Assembly (NCBI GenBank): GCA_947169915.1 | Contig: CAMVRN010000005.1 | Span: 1-64,000 of the forward strand | Direction: 5' to 3' | Origin: an uncultured Candidatus Saccharibacteria bacterium | GTDB lineage: Bacteria; Patescibacteriota; Saccharimonadia; Saccharimonadales; Saccharimonadaceae | DNA: 64,000 bases | Shown here: in pieces, positions 50,810-58,600 of the stretch | Layout of the letters: every line of letters begins with the position of its first letter | Position numbering within the stretch: position 1 is the stretch's first letter | The notes under the pieces: generated by a model | What the model was told of the DNA's origin: nothing | The model's database searches: none | Seen by the model: only the letters and a program-made list of their open reading frames with translations | Made by a program: the position numbers and the translations under genes

Positions 50810-50838
50810 ATTATATATTATTTAATGTAGTTTGGCAA
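50810..50838 (-). promoter_or_regulatory. Promoter of rpsJ
   Basis: TTGCCA (50838-50833), 17-nt spacer, TATAAT (50815-50810), the same design as the rpsL promoter. It starts 10 bases after the metK stop. Confidence 0.85.
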
Positions 50839-50847
50839 GCGGTTTTG

Positions 50848-51816
50848 CTATTTGTCCCAATCGAAGCCTTCGCCAAAATGCCCATAGCGAGCGGTTGGCT
50901 CATAGATAGGGCGGCGCAAGTCAAGATGTTTAATAATGCCAGCCGGTGTCAAATCGTACCCTTCAATCTCTTCAGGCTGTCCGTCGACAATAACGGTTTT
51001 CTCTAGTGGCTCAGTGAGACCGATAGCGTAGGCGAGACGAACGAACACTTCCTTCGCATTGCGTTTTTTCAAATAATCGACAGCGACGCGTCGTGCAATA
51101 TAGGCGGCGGAGCGGTCAACTTTGGTCGCATCTTTTCCAGAGAAACAGCCACCTCCGATTGGAATACGAGGGCCATAGTTATCGACGATAAGTTTGCGAC
51201 CGGTTAGACCAGTATCCGCTTCAAATCCGCCTTGATTCCAGTCGCCAGCAGGGTTCATATGAAGCTTTGCATTCTCATTTAAATTATTTGCTCTGATAAA
51301 TTCGCGAACTAGGGATTCAAGTTCTTCTTTCTTAGCATTTTGGAAGGACGCAACGACTGAGTCAAGTTCACCGTTTGGATTGAGAGTCACTTGAGTTTTG
51401 CCGTCGTAAGGGAACTTCTCGTAAATGAACTGATTCAAGCGGCGCGCCAAAACAACTTCGAGTGGGAGCATCTCTGGAGTTTCGTTGCAGGCGTAGCCAA
51501 TCATGATGCCTTGGTCGCCAGCTCCGCCAACGTCAACTCCTTGTGCGATTTCCGGAGATTGTTTCACGATTTTAGTGTGGACCTCGATTTTTGGGTCACC
51601 TGTAATGCGTTTTACGATGCCTTCGACATCAACAGTATCGGCAGTGGAGGTTATCTCGCCGGTGACAAAAACGACACCATGCCCGCCACAAGTCTCGGCG
51701 GCAACGCGTGCCATCGGGTCTTCTTTTAAGTAAGCGTCCAAAATCGCATCTGAAATTTGGTCGCAAAGTTTGTCTGGATGTTTTGGGGAAACGCTTTCTG
51801 CGGTTCTATAGAACAT
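50848..51816 (-). CDS. metK: S-adenosylmethionine synthetase, short form
   Basis: 322 residues, against about 380-400 in most bacteria. Makes SAM from methionine and ATP. Core motifs are intact: SVSPKHPDKLCDQISDAILD, GAGDQGIMIGYACNE, GGCFSGKDATKVDRSAAY and the C-terminal ARYGHFGEGFDW. The missing length is mostly in the middle domain and connecting loops. It follows a SAM riboswitch, with ribosome-binding site GAAAGGAAAG just after the aptamer. MetK plus riboswitch shows that this cell makes and monitors its own SAM from imported methionine. Confidence 0.96.
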   Translation of the reverse strand: MFYRTAESVSPKHPDKLCDQISDAILDAYLKEDPMARVAAETCGGHGVVFVTGEITSTADTVDVEGIVKRITGDPKIEVHTKIVKQSPEIAQGVDVGGAGDQGIMIGYACNETPEMLPLEVVLARRLNQFIYEKFPYDGKTQVTLNPNGELDSVVASFQNAKKEELESLVREFIRANNLNENAKLHMNPAGDWNQGGFEADTGLTGRKLIVDNYGPRIPIGGGCFSGKDATKVDRSAAYIARRVAVDYLKKRNAKEVFVRLAYAIGLTEPLEKTVIVDGQPEEIEGYDLTPAGIIKHLDLRRPIYEPTARYGHFGEGFDWDK

Positions 51817-51826
51817 ATCTTTCCTT

Positions 51827-51906
51827 TCTTGGCCGGATTTACCACCTTGACAATGTAGGTTGGTAGAGGGTCACAGGGCCGGTCCCTCGCCCCTTCTTGA
51901 TATTAA
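51827..51906 (-). ncRNA. SAM riboswitch (SAM-I / SAM-I-IV type) controlling metK
   Basis: The minus-strand leader reads ATCAAGAAGGGGCGAGGGAC, then CGGCCC, TGACCCTCTACCAACC, AAGGTGGTAAATCCGGCC. These match the SAM-I family core (AGAG..GAGGGAcuGGCCC, gAaaCCcgGCAACC, GGUGcuAAuUCC.gC) in the right order. The spacing is tight and it ends only a few bases before the metK ribosome-binding site GAAAGGAAAG. There is no terminator hairpin, so control is probably at translation. Whether it is SAM-I or SAM-IV is not certain. Confidence 0.85.
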
Positions 51907-51913
51907 CTTTATT

Positions 51914-51933
51914 ATTATACATCATGTTATAAT
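51914..51933. promoter_or_regulatory. Back-to-back -10 boxes of metK (minus) and glycosyltransferase (plus)
   Basis: Minus-strand TATAAT at 51919-51914 points to metK; plus-strand TATAAT at 51928-51933 lies 6 nt before the GT4 start at 51940. The two boxes are 8 bp apart, so RNA polymerase cannot sit on both at once. Confidence 0.65.
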
Positions 51934-51939
51934 AAAAAA

Positions 51940-53157
51940 ATGAAAATTGCGATTTTTACTGACGTCTACACAAACGGCGTTGGTGGAATTCCCGTCTCGA
52001 TTGCTACCGAAAAACATGGGCTAGAGAAGCAAGGCCACTTGGTCTATGTTTTTGTGCCTGCGCTTGATAGGTTCAATGAGAAGAACGTCTTTAGGGTCCC
52101 CTCCGTCAACACGTTCAAGGTGAACAATGTCCCTTTTCCTGCTCCTGCGGCCAAAATAATGGAATTTATCCTTGAAAATTATCCAGAGATTAAGGGTTTT
52201 GACATTATACATTCTCATTACGAAGCGGGTTGTTCGATTGCTGGGCTCAAACTTGGAAAAATGTTAGGCATTCCGACTGTTCAAACTATGCATGGGCGCG
52301 AAGATTCTGGGATAGAGGCTAATTTTCCTCCAGGTATTCGAGATTTTGTCGCTGAAGTCCTTAACGAGGCTCATAGAAGTTCGATTTCTCATGATATTAA
52401 AGTAAAAAAATTTGACGGAGAATATGCCGATACCAGACCTCGTGCGAAAATGTGGGAGCTAATGATTGCACAAGCGAATTTTGCAGATGCGGTTGTTTGT
52501 CCAAGCATGCATTTTATGAAAAAGCTCAAAGAATATGGGATGACTACCCCTGGTTTCGTGGTGCCGAATGGGATTGACGATGGCTTAATGAAGCGCGGAG
52601 CGAAATTGCGACAGTTCGACCCAAAAAATGAATGTTTAAAGATAATTTTCCCTTCACGAGTCGCTAAAGAAAAACGATTAATGGTGCTTCTTCGTGCGCT
52701 TAGGATGTTGTCGAAAAAAGATAAATACGAGCTTGATGTTTATGGCGATGGAAATGAAAGCTTAAAAGCTGAGTCGTATGTGTTTAAGTATGACTTGAAC
52801 GTAAATTTTCACGGAAAAACACCTCGAGAAGATATCATAAAGGCCTTGGAAAAATCCCATATTTCCGCAACGGTTTCTTATGACTTTGATACGCAAGGCT
52901 ACACTGTCCTTGAGGCTGTAGCAAGCGGAGCAGCAATCCTTCTTTCCGACCCCGACCTTAGGGAAAGTATTCCAAAGAATGGTTCGATTGTTGCGAGCGA
53001 CCCAACAGCGAAAGCCTTAAAGAATGCACTTGAAAGGATTTTCAGAGAGCCGACACTTATAGAAGAAATGTCCAAAGCCAACATCGAGGGTCGCGACATG
53101 GTATCCGAGAAACACCAGGTAGAAACTTTGCTTAGCATTTACAAAAACCTTATTTAA
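51940..53157 (+). CDS. GT4-family glycosyltransferase
   Basis: 405 residues, GT-B fold. N-terminal IAIFTDVYTNGVGGIPVSI with the acceptor-side loop, VQTMHGRED in the middle, FVVPNGIDDG, then the donor-side IIFPSRVAKEKRL, VYGDGNES and the E-x7-E-like FDTQGYTVLEAVASG near 330-345. Relatives include diacylglycerol glucosyltransferases and other envelope glycosyltransferases. It is followed by a CDP-alcohol phosphatidyltransferase gene, so glycolipid synthesis is likely but not proven. The mRNA appears leaderless. Confidence 0.85.
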   Translation: MKIAIFTDVYTNGVGGIPVSIATEKHGLEKQGHLVYVFVPALDRFNEKNVFRVPSVNTFKVNNVPFPAPAAKIMEFILENYPEIKGFDIIHSHYEAGCSIAGLKLGKMLGIPTVQTMHGREDSGIEANFPPGIRDFVAEVLNEAHRSSISHDIKVKKFDGEYADTRPRAKMWELMIAQANFADAVVCPSMHFMKKLKEYGMTTPGFVVPNGIDDGLMKRGAKLRQFDPKNECLKIIFPSRVAKEKRLMVLLRALRMLSKKDKYELDVYGDGNESLKAESYVFKYDLNVNFHGKTPREDIIKALEKSHISATVSYDFDTQGYTVLEAVASGAAILLSDPDLRESIPKNGSIVASDPTAKALKNALERIFREPTLIEEMSKANIEGRDMVSEKHQVETLLSIYKNLI

Positions 53158-53208
53158 TGATATAGTATAAACGTCGGAATTTTCTCTTTTCTAGTATGGA
53201 GGGATACC

Positions 53209-53814
53209 ATGAAAAAATACTTTATCGCCGACCTCTTGACGCTTTTTAGAGCAGTTCTAAGCGTAGCACTTTTCACTCTCTGTTTAGTAGTGAAAGAGCC
53301 TCTAGGGTGGTGGGCAGTCGCAATTTATGGAGTCGGCCTGATTACTGATGCAGCCGATGGCGAATTCGCGAGAAAGTATCGTTACCCAAACGACGATGTT
53401 TCCAAGCGGAAGTATTGGTGGAGAAAGTATCATGGGATGTACGACACTTTGGCTGACATCATGCTCTCTCTCGCCTGTCTCTATTATTATTCGACCTACG
53501 TGAATACTAGTACCGCATGTTTTATCTTAGGCTTTGGCCTTGGTGGAAGTTTGGCGGTGCAACTTGCTTATTATCTTTCGGGTTATGGTAACGATGAAAC
53601 GCTCGCAAAGCAAGAGGCAATTAGGCTTCTCGTGCTAGCACGAAGATTTGCCTTTGTCGGAATTGAACTCGGTGGACTTTTTGCCTTAATCTATATCGCG
53701 CCTGGACCGGTTCTCTTAAAGATTGTTATCGTTATTAAAGCTATCTTGGGTGGACTCACTGTTTGGAAGATGAAACGTAAAACACGTGCTAATGAAATCA
53801 CTACAGAACTATAA
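53209..53814 (+). CDS. CDP-alcohol phosphatidyltransferase with an expanded loop
   Basis: 201 residues with six likely membrane segments. The family motif D-x2-D-G-x2-A-R...G-x3-D-x3-D is seen as DAADGEFARKY, then G-MYD-TLAD. Between AR and G there are about 20 residues (RYPNDDVSKRKYWWRKY) instead of the usual eight or so, so the active-site loop is enlarged. It would join a CDP-activated lipid to an alcohol such as glycerol phosphate or inositol. Strong GGAGGG site before the ATG, 48 bases after the GT4 gene, so a lipid operon is likely. Confidence 0.78.
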   Translation: MKKYFIADLLTLFRAVLSVALFTLCLVVKEPLGWWAVAIYGVGLITDAADGEFARKYRYPNDDVSKRKYWWRKYHGMYDTLADIMLSLACLYYYSTYVNTSTACFILGFGLGGSLAVQLAYYLSGYGNDETLAKQEAIRLLVLARRFAFVGIELGGLFALIYIAPGPVLLKIVIVIKAILGGLTVWKMKRKTRANEITTEL

Positions 53815-53846
53815 AAATTGCCGCCCTTAGGGGCGGTTTTACTTTT
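53814..53846 (+). terminator. Bidirectional terminator
   Basis: CCGCCC (53821-53826), loop TTAG, GGGCGG (53831-53836), then TTTTACTTTT; the minus side also has T-rich flank after the stem. It serves the lipid operon and the convergent minus-strand gene at 53839. Confidence 0.85.
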
Positions 53847-54642
53847 CTTGAATGCTAGCCAGCATAGCATCGAGCGGTTTCTTAGGATTGAACATAGCGA
53901 ACGTCGCAATGCGCGCTGCGAGATTCCCGGACCATAAAGAAATAGGCGTAAGACTTGTCTTATCTATATCGACCGTTGTCACTTGGCCAGAGCTTGCTAC
54001 GATGATTTTTTCTGCGTGGAAGGTAAGGATTGATACTGGGTAGGTGAGGGTGAATTTGTGAAGCGTTTCAACAATTGGAAGGATTGGCTGGCTCAACATG
54101 ATTGGACGTGGATAATAAAGGGCTCTGAATAACTTCTGCAAGCTAGCCATAGATGCAACAATAAAGACATTTTCTCTGTCCATAAATGCGCTAGATTCTG
54201 GAGCAACCAAATCAAGGGCATCGCGAGTGATTAAAATTGGGATGTCTGGTGTAGTTTTAAGGATTTCTGATATGGCGACGCAGGTGACGGAATTCTTCGT
54301 TAAGTCTCCTAGAATTAGAGCGAAGTCTGAGCCGTCCAACGACCGGCAAAATTCCGGAGTTTTGTCGAATGAGCCCGATTCAGTGCTTTGGTAGAACTCT
54401 AAGTTTGGAAGAGTCGGAAATTTGGTTTTTAGACTATCTGGAAACAGGTTCTTCACTTCTTTAATAAAGGGGTAGGTTTTATTGATATATTCCGCAACTC
54501 TCACTTCGGTCGAAAAATTACTTGAGTTTCCACCGATTATTTTCATGATTCCCTGCTTTTGTTCAGGGAAGTTCCAGGACAAGTTCTCTTTTATCTCGGA
54601 GAGATTTGGGTTCTTCTTCCAGTACGGAGTTGGCTCTGGCAT
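53839..54642 (-). CDS. Degenerate ribokinase-fold protein, NAD(P)HX dehydratase-like
   Basis: 267 residues from the ATG at 54642 (MPEPTPYWKKNP), one base after the xth stop (TGAcATG). The run resembles the C-terminal kinase-fold domain of NnrD: DFALILGDLTKN for the LGPGL line, ILITRDALDLVAP for lDADaLnl, and LWSGNLAARIATF where GSGDvLaG is expected. The TPH.GE motif is replaced by VASMAS and the GSGD anion hole by SGN, so the normal catalytic aspartate is lost. Either it is inactive, or it works on something else. Assignment is by eye and modest. Confidence 0.5.
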   Translation of the reverse strand: MPEPTPYWKKNPNLSEIKENLSWNFPEQKQGIMKIIGGNSSNFSTEVRVAEYINKTYPFIKEVKNLFPDSLKTKFPTLPNLEFYQSTESGSFDKTPEFCRSLDGSDFALILGDLTKNSVTCVAISEILKTTPDIPILITRDALDLVAPESSAFMDRENVFIVASMASLQKLFRALYYPRPIMLSQPILPIVETLHKFTLTYPVSILTFHAEKIIVASSGQVTTVDIDKTSLTPISLWSGNLAARIATFAMFNPKKPLDAMLASIQEK

Positions 54643-54643
54643 G

Positions 54644-55459
54644 TCAGTTTTCCTTTTTGGTGACACTAATTGTGATTGAGATTGGACAGTGGTCGGAGCC
54701 TGCTTGTGATTCGTAGATTTCCGCATCTAATAGGTTGTTTTTGAGTGAATTCGAGATGAAGAAATAGTCAATACGCCAACCGACGTTATTCTCTCTAGCG
54801 TGACCCCAATGTGACCACCAAGTGTATCGAACTGATTCTGGGTGGCTAAAACGAAATGTGTCGATAAAACCTGAATTACTTAGGTTTGTAACGCCTTCAC
54901 GTTCCTCGTCGGTGAATCCAGCGCTGCGGTGGTTTGTTTTGGGACGCGCAATATCGATTTCTTCGTGTGCACAATTAAAGTCTCCGCATGTGATAACTGG
55001 TTTATCTTTTTCAAGATTTTTGAGCAAATCCTTAAACGCTGGGTCCCAAGAATCGTGACGCAGAGACAGGCGCGAAAGGTCAGGTTTGCTATTTGGAGTA
55101 TAGACATTTACTAGATAAAAATCATCGCAATCTAGAACTAAGATTCGCCCTTCTTTTTTATCGAGGTCTAAGGATTCAGATATCGAAGCGTCTTTTATGG
55201 TGATTTTTTCGAGTTTTTTGGAAACAAGTGTAGCTGTTCCGGAATAGCCTGGTTTTTCGGCGGGGTTCCAGAAAACGTTATAACTGTTCAACGCGCCCAT
55301 TTCAAGGAGGTCGAGTTGTTCTGGTTTGCACTTAATTTCTTGCAGACAAAGAATGTCCGGGTTTTGCTTTTCTAGAAAGTTTTGTATTTCTCCTTTCCTC
55401 AAGACGGCACGCAAGCCGTTAACATTCCATGAAAAGATGCGAAGATTAGTATTTGCCAC
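54644..55459 (-). CDS. xth: Exodeoxyribonuclease III (AP endonuclease)
   Basis: 271 residues from the GTG at 55459 (ANTNLRIFSWNVNGLRA), overlapping smpB by 14 bases. The track start is inside smpB and is rejected. Repairs abasic sites. Motifs: SWNVNGLRAV, LCLQEIKC (metal Glu), YSGTATLVSKK, GDFNCAHEEIDIA and GSDHCPI (catalytic Asp and His), plus WWSHWGHARENNVGWRIDYFFIS. Length is normal. Confidence 0.94.
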   Translation of the reverse strand: MANTNLRIFSWNVNGLRAVLRKGEIQNFLEKQNPDILCLQEIKCKPEQLDLLEMGALNSYNVFWNPAEKPGYSGTATLVSKKLEKITIKDASISESLDLDKKEGRILVLDCDDFYLVNVYTPNSKPDLSRLSLRHDSWDPAFKDLLKNLEKDKPVITCGDFNCAHEEIDIARPKTNHRSAGFTDEEREGVTNLSNSGFIDTFRFSHPESVRYTWWSHWGHARENNVGWRIDYFFISNSLKNNLLDAEIYESQAGSDHCPISITISVTKKEN

Positions 55460-55865
55460 GTTCGTAGTCCCTCTTTTTGATTGTTTCGCGTTTGTCGTAT
55501 TTCTTCTTACCTTTCCCGAGAGCGATGACGAGTTTAATGTAGCGAGAACCGCCAAGAAGTTTCACGGGGACAATTGTAGAGCCGGCAACTTTTTCCCGTT
55601 CGAGAGAGGCTATTTGCTTCTTTGTGGCGAGCAAGCGGATGTTCCGTGCAGTATCGGCGCCTAGCGTGAGGTTATTCAGCCAAAGCTCACCATTACGAAT
55701 CGTAACGAAAGAGCCCTTTAGTTGAACGTGATGGTCGCGAATCAATCTGACTTCTGGACCAGATAAAGACATGCCGACTGTCAATTCATCGCCAAGCGTG
55801 TAATCAAAATGAGCCCGTCGATTGACGGTCACGGAATCAGTTGTTTTTTTTGACTTCTTCGTCAT
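55446..55865 (-). CDS. smpB: SsrA-binding protein SmpB
   Basis: 139 residues from the ATG at 55865 (MTKKSKKTTD). Brings tmRNA to stalled ribosomes. Family lines NRRAHFDYTLGDELTVGMSLSGPEVRLIRDHHVQL, GELWLNNLTL and the C-terminal basic GKGKKKYDKRETIKKRDYERG are clear. The tmRNA gene itself is not in the window. TATAAT (55875-55880) overlaps the end of the HNH nuclease gene and lies 9 nt before the ATG. Confidence 0.94.
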   Translation of the reverse strand: MTKKSKKTTDSVTVNRRAHFDYTLGDELTVGMSLSGPEVRLIRDHHVQLKGSFVTIRNGELWLNNLTLGADTARNIRLLATKKQIASLEREKVAGSTIVPVKLLGGSRYIKLVIALGKGKKKYDKRETIKKRDYERGKY

Positions 55866-55875
55866 AACGATATTA

Positions 55876-56631
55876 TTATATATTATTTTCGAGGGAAACG
55901 CCAATGGCTGGCTCGTTCGGGCACTTCTTCAGAATGTTTAAAATAGCTGTTTTTTCTGCCTCTGTCACCCAGAGGTTATATTTATACTTCACTGAAACCT
56001 GCCTGGCGACGTATGTACATCTGAAAGGCTTGTTTGGCGGGAGCCATGTTGCCGCATCGCCATCGGATTTGTTTTGATTAGCTGTTGCATTAACAGCCAA
56101 AAGATTCAGAGGGTCCGTAGCGAGTTTGTATCTTTCACTTGAACTGAGATTTTGCGCCCCTTTTTGCCAGGCATCAGAAAGTGCGACAACGTGGTCAATC
56201 TGGATTCCGGAAGAAATTTCTGATTTTTCATAGAAAACCAGGTGGGAACCGGTATATGGCTCATCATATTCACCAGAAACGACGCTACAATTATCTTTCT
56301 CTGAGACTGTGGCCGTATCGCCAAACTCTCGTTTGATAATTCTTTGTCTTAAACTACACCCGTCTATGTTCGGCCATGTCTCATAGAATTGCTCTCTAGA
56401 GTAATTAGTTTTCGGTGCTCGCCCTTTCACTTTTAACCGTTCGAGGACTTCTATCGCAAGAGGTGCGTCGCTAGGTGTTGATGATTGTTCGATTACTTCT
56501 GATTCATTGTCGGCAAGTGTGTAGATTTTCTCATAAGACGAGGGATTCAAGAGAATGATTCCTACAACCGCAAGAGCGCTTATTATTGTTCCGATTGTGC
56601 GTCTGGTTCTATAGGAAATCCTTGATGACAT
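55876..56631 (-). CDS. Secreted or membrane-anchored HNH nuclease (DUF1524-like)
   Basis: 251 residues. An N-terminal hydrophobic helix (TIGTIISALAVVGIILL) acts as signal or anchor. The catalytic region reads GIQIDHVVALSDAWQKGA, then LLAVNATANQNKSDGDAATWLPP, the HNH pattern of secreted DUF1524 nucleases. Extra cysteines (GCSLRQR, DNCSVVSG, FRCTYV, KKCPNE) would form disulfides outside the cell. Such enzymes break down external DNA; for a cell that salvages nucleosides (tdk, tmk here) this makes sense. TATAAT is exactly 6 nt before the ATG. Confidence 0.85.
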   Translation of the reverse strand: MSSRISYRTRRTIGTIISALAVVGIILLNPSSYEKIYTLADNESEVIEQSSTPSDAPLAIEVLERLKVKGRAPKTNYSREQFYETWPNIDGCSLRQRIIKREFGDTATVSEKDNCSVVSGEYDEPYTGSHLVFYEKSEISSGIQIDHVVALSDAWQKGAQNLSSSERYKLATDPLNLLAVNATANQNKSDGDAATWLPPNKPFRCTYVARQVSVKYKYNLWVTEAEKTAILNILKKCPNEPAIGVSLENNI

Positions 56632-56644
56632 ATTTATATTATAT

Positions 56645-56673
56645 AAAAAATCCTCCGTATTTCAGGAGGATTT
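56645..56673 (-). terminator. Terminator of rplA
   Basis: TCCTCC (56651-56656), loop of 8, GGAGGA (56665-56670), A/T flanks extend the stem, with a T-run on the minus strand. The HNH nuclease -10 box follows directly. Confidence 0.85.
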
Positions 56674-56689
56674 CTTAATCTTTTAGGGA

Positions 56690-57604
56690 TTAACCGTAGA
56701 TATTTTCGGCTGCGATGGATGGACCCATAGTGGTCGTAATATAAACAGATTTGACATAATTGCCCTTGAGGGAAGCTGGCTTTTGAGCTTTCAAAGAGTC
56801 AAAGAAAACTTTTGCGTTCTCAAGAAGCTTGTCGGCACCAAAGGACACTTTGCCAAGTCCGATGTGGATAATGGATTGTTTGTCGACACGGTATTCAACT
56901 TTACCAGCTTTGGCTTCTTTAACAGCCTTTTCTATATCGGTAGTAACGGTACCTGCTTTTGGGTTTGGCATGAGACCTTTAGGGCCAAGCATGCGAGCGT
57001 ATTTACCGAGTTTTGGCATATAGGCCGGAGTCGAGATTAGAACGTCAAAATCAATTGTGCCTTTGTCGAGACGCTTCAAGAATTCTTCATCTTCGGCGAT
57101 ATCAGCACCAGCTGCTGCGGCTTTCTTGGCTTCGTCGAGTGGAGCAAAGACCGCAACACGAACGGTTTTACCGTTGCCGTTTGGAAGAACAACAGTAGTG
57201 CGGATGTTTTGGTCAGCTTGGCGAGGGTCTACTCCTAGACGGACGTGAGCTTCAACGGTTGCATCGAATTTAACTGGGTTGGTTTCAACGGCTAGTTTAA
57301 TAGCGTCTTCGAGACTGTAGATTTTACCCTTCTCGACTTTTTCGGCAACTTTGCGATAGTTTTTACCGCGGCGTTCGATTAGTGGGCGAGTGACTGGCTT
57401 TGCGCCTTTTGGTTTTGCTTCGGCTTCAGCTTCTTCTTTTTTGCGCTCTTCTTTTCTTGCTTGGCGCTCTTCTTCAGCTTTTACCTCTTCGATATGTTTT
57501 TTGGACTTTTTGCCAGATTTGGCAAATTTCTCGTCTGTCTTCGGAGCTTCCTCAACGGTAGCTTCGACGATTTTTTCGTCTTTAAGTTCGGCATCTTCTG
57601 CCAT
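56690..57604 (-). CDS. rplA: 50S ribosomal protein L1 (uL1) with a charged N-terminal extension
   Basis: 304 residues from the ATG at 57604, behind AAAGGA. The ordinary L1 domain (about 230 residues) starts near residue 78 with [24 protein letters not shown], and contains [17 protein letters not shown] and the C-terminal [15 protein letters not shown]. The first about 75 residues are an added Glu/Lys/Ala-rich tail ([24 protein letters not shown]). L1 binds the mobile 23S stalk. In most bacteria rplA follows rplK; here the two are 2.4 kb apart and rplA has its own promoter and L1-type leader. Confidence 0.95.
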   Translation of the reverse strand: MAEDAELKDEKIVEATVEEAPKTDEKFAKSGKKSKKHIEEVKAEEERQARKEERKKEEAEAEAKPKGAKPVTRPLIERRGKNYRKVAEKVEKGKIYSLEDAIKLAVETNPVKFDATVEAHVRLGVDPRQADQNIRTTVVLPNGNGKTVRVAVFAPLDEAKKAAAAGADIAEDEEFLKRLDKGTIDFDVLISTPAYMPKLGKYARMLGPKGLMPNPKAGTVTTDIEKAVKEAKAGKVEYRVDKQSIIHIGLGKVSFGADKLLENAKVFFDSLKAQKPASLKGNYVKSVYITTTMGPSIAAENIYG

Positions 57605-57618
57605 TTTGAATCCTTTCT

Positions 57619-57650
57619 GTGGTATTAGCGAGGACTTTCCTCTCCCATCA
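57619..57650 (-). ncRNA. Candidate L1-binding site in the rplA leader
   Basis: The leader reads TGATGGGAG, hairpin AGGA-AAG-TCCT, then CGCTAATACCAC. It copies the L1 site of 23S rRNA, where GGUGGGAG and GUGAAAUACCAC flank a stem. This would let free L1 repress its own mRNA. The rplA ribosome-binding site AAAGGA lies 9 bases downstream. Confidence 0.55.
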
Positions 57651-57669
57651 TGAATTAATGATTTTGTTA

Positions 57670-57698
57670 TTATATCAAAAAGCTTGATTGTTTGCAAG
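57670..57698 (-). promoter_or_regulatory. Promoter of rplA
   Basis: TTGCAA (57698-57693), 17-nt spacer, TATAAT (57675-57670), located directly after the cdsA terminator. Confidence 0.8.
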
Positions 57699-57725
57699 AA
57701 AAACCCCGCCATGAGAGCGGGGCGA
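57699..57725 (-). terminator. Terminator of cdsA
   Basis: CCCCGC (57705-57710 on +) and GCGGGG (57718-57723) with the T-run on the minus side (TTTTTCTTGC). Very like the hairpin after the 348-aa gene. Confidence 0.85.
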
Positions 57726-57735
57726 GAGAGGTGAG

Positions 57736-58467
57736 TTAGATAGTGATTCCTAAAACAATGTCGAGCAGATAGTATAGGCCCATGACAAAGGACAAAGCGT
57801 CCAAACGGTCTAGATATCCGCCATGCCCGCCTGAACCGCCTAAGAGTTCTTCGATTTGCCTGAGTACTGGTACTTCGGTTACAAATTCATTTGAGTCTTT
57901 GACGCCAGCGCGTCGCTTATAGAAGCTCTCCAGGACATCTCCTGCAATAGCAAACGGCGGGATACATATAAGCATCCATACGGTCGTGGAAGATGGGTTC
58001 GCCAGAACGAGTTGCGTCCACAGCAATGCAGATAACAGCCCAAACAGCAATCCGGCAACACATCCTTCCCAGGTTTTCTTTGGTGAAATCTTTGGAAACG
58101 GGCGCGTACCTTTATAGATTTTTCCACCGAGGAGATTCCCGCCAAAGTAGGCGAAGGCATCCGTCGCTACAACAATAACTACTATTCCTCCGGTGATATG
58201 AATCGAATACGACCAGATTGCCATGATTGATAGAATCAGCCCAAAGAAGATAGTCGCTACGGCATATACATCTTTCATGGCTGGAAAGAATCGTGATTCA
58301 AACGAGATACTGTATAGTTCAATTAATCCCAATACCAAACCAATAGTCATAAAGATACGGTACGGTAATCCTTCGAGCAGAAAATACGATGGAACAATCA
58401 AGATGAATAAGAACACTCCACCTTTCAACCGTGCCAAGAAGTTCTTGGAATGCAGAAAGTTAGACAT
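57736..58467 (-). CDS. cdsA: Phosphatidate cytidylyltransferase
   Basis: 243 residues, several membrane segments. Makes CDP-diacylglycerol, the substrate of CDP-alcohol phosphatidyltransferases such as the one at 53.2 kb. Motifs: ATDAFAYFGGNLLGG, ISPKKTWEGCVAGLL and the family signature ESFYKRRAGVKDS...GGHGGYLDRLD. About 15 extra residues (NEFVTEVPVLRQIEE) split the signature between KDS and GGSGGHGG. Ribosome-binding site GGAGGGGAAAG. Confidence 0.9.
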   Translation of the reverse strand: MSNFLHSKNFLARLKGGVFLFILIVPSYFLLEGLPYRIFMTIGLVLGLIELYSISFESRFFPAMKDVYAVATIFFGLILSIMAIWSYSIHITGGIVVIVVATDAFAYFGGNLLGGKIYKGTRPFPKISPKKTWEGCVAGLLFGLLSALLWTQLVLANPSSTTVWMLICIPPFAIAGDVLESFYKRRAGVKDSNEFVTEVPVLRQIEELLGGSGGHGGYLDRLDALSFVMGLYYLLDIVLGITI

Positions 58468-58515
58468 TTCTTTCCCCTCCTCTCTAAATGTGCGTAACCG
58501 AAGTTATCGGCGTAT

Positions 58516-58544
58516 ATTATAACAGAAAAAGCCATTTTATTCAA
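58516..58544 (-). promoter_or_regulatory. Promoter of cdsA
   Basis: TTGAAT (58544-58539), 17-nt spacer, TATAAT (58521-58516) with TGT before it. Confidence 0.78.
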
Positions 58545-58575
58545 TCCGTTTATTTTATTTTTCTGTATTTTATGT

Positions 58576-58581
58576 TATAAT
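58576..58581 (+). promoter_or_regulatory. -10 box for the 445-aa gene
   Basis: TATAAT preceded by TGT (extended -10), 19 nt before the ATG at 58601. It is divergent from the cdsA promoter; the 132 bases between the two genes hold only these signals. Confidence 0.55.
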
Positions 58582-58600
58582 ATTTACAACTTCTACTGGC

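Noticed and set aside
54644-55555. xth start at 55555
   Set aside because: It would lie inside smpB; the GTG at 55459 begins the family sequence.
55446-56640. tmRNA gene near smpB
   Set aside because: There is no space between genes and no tRNA-like or tag sequence visible.
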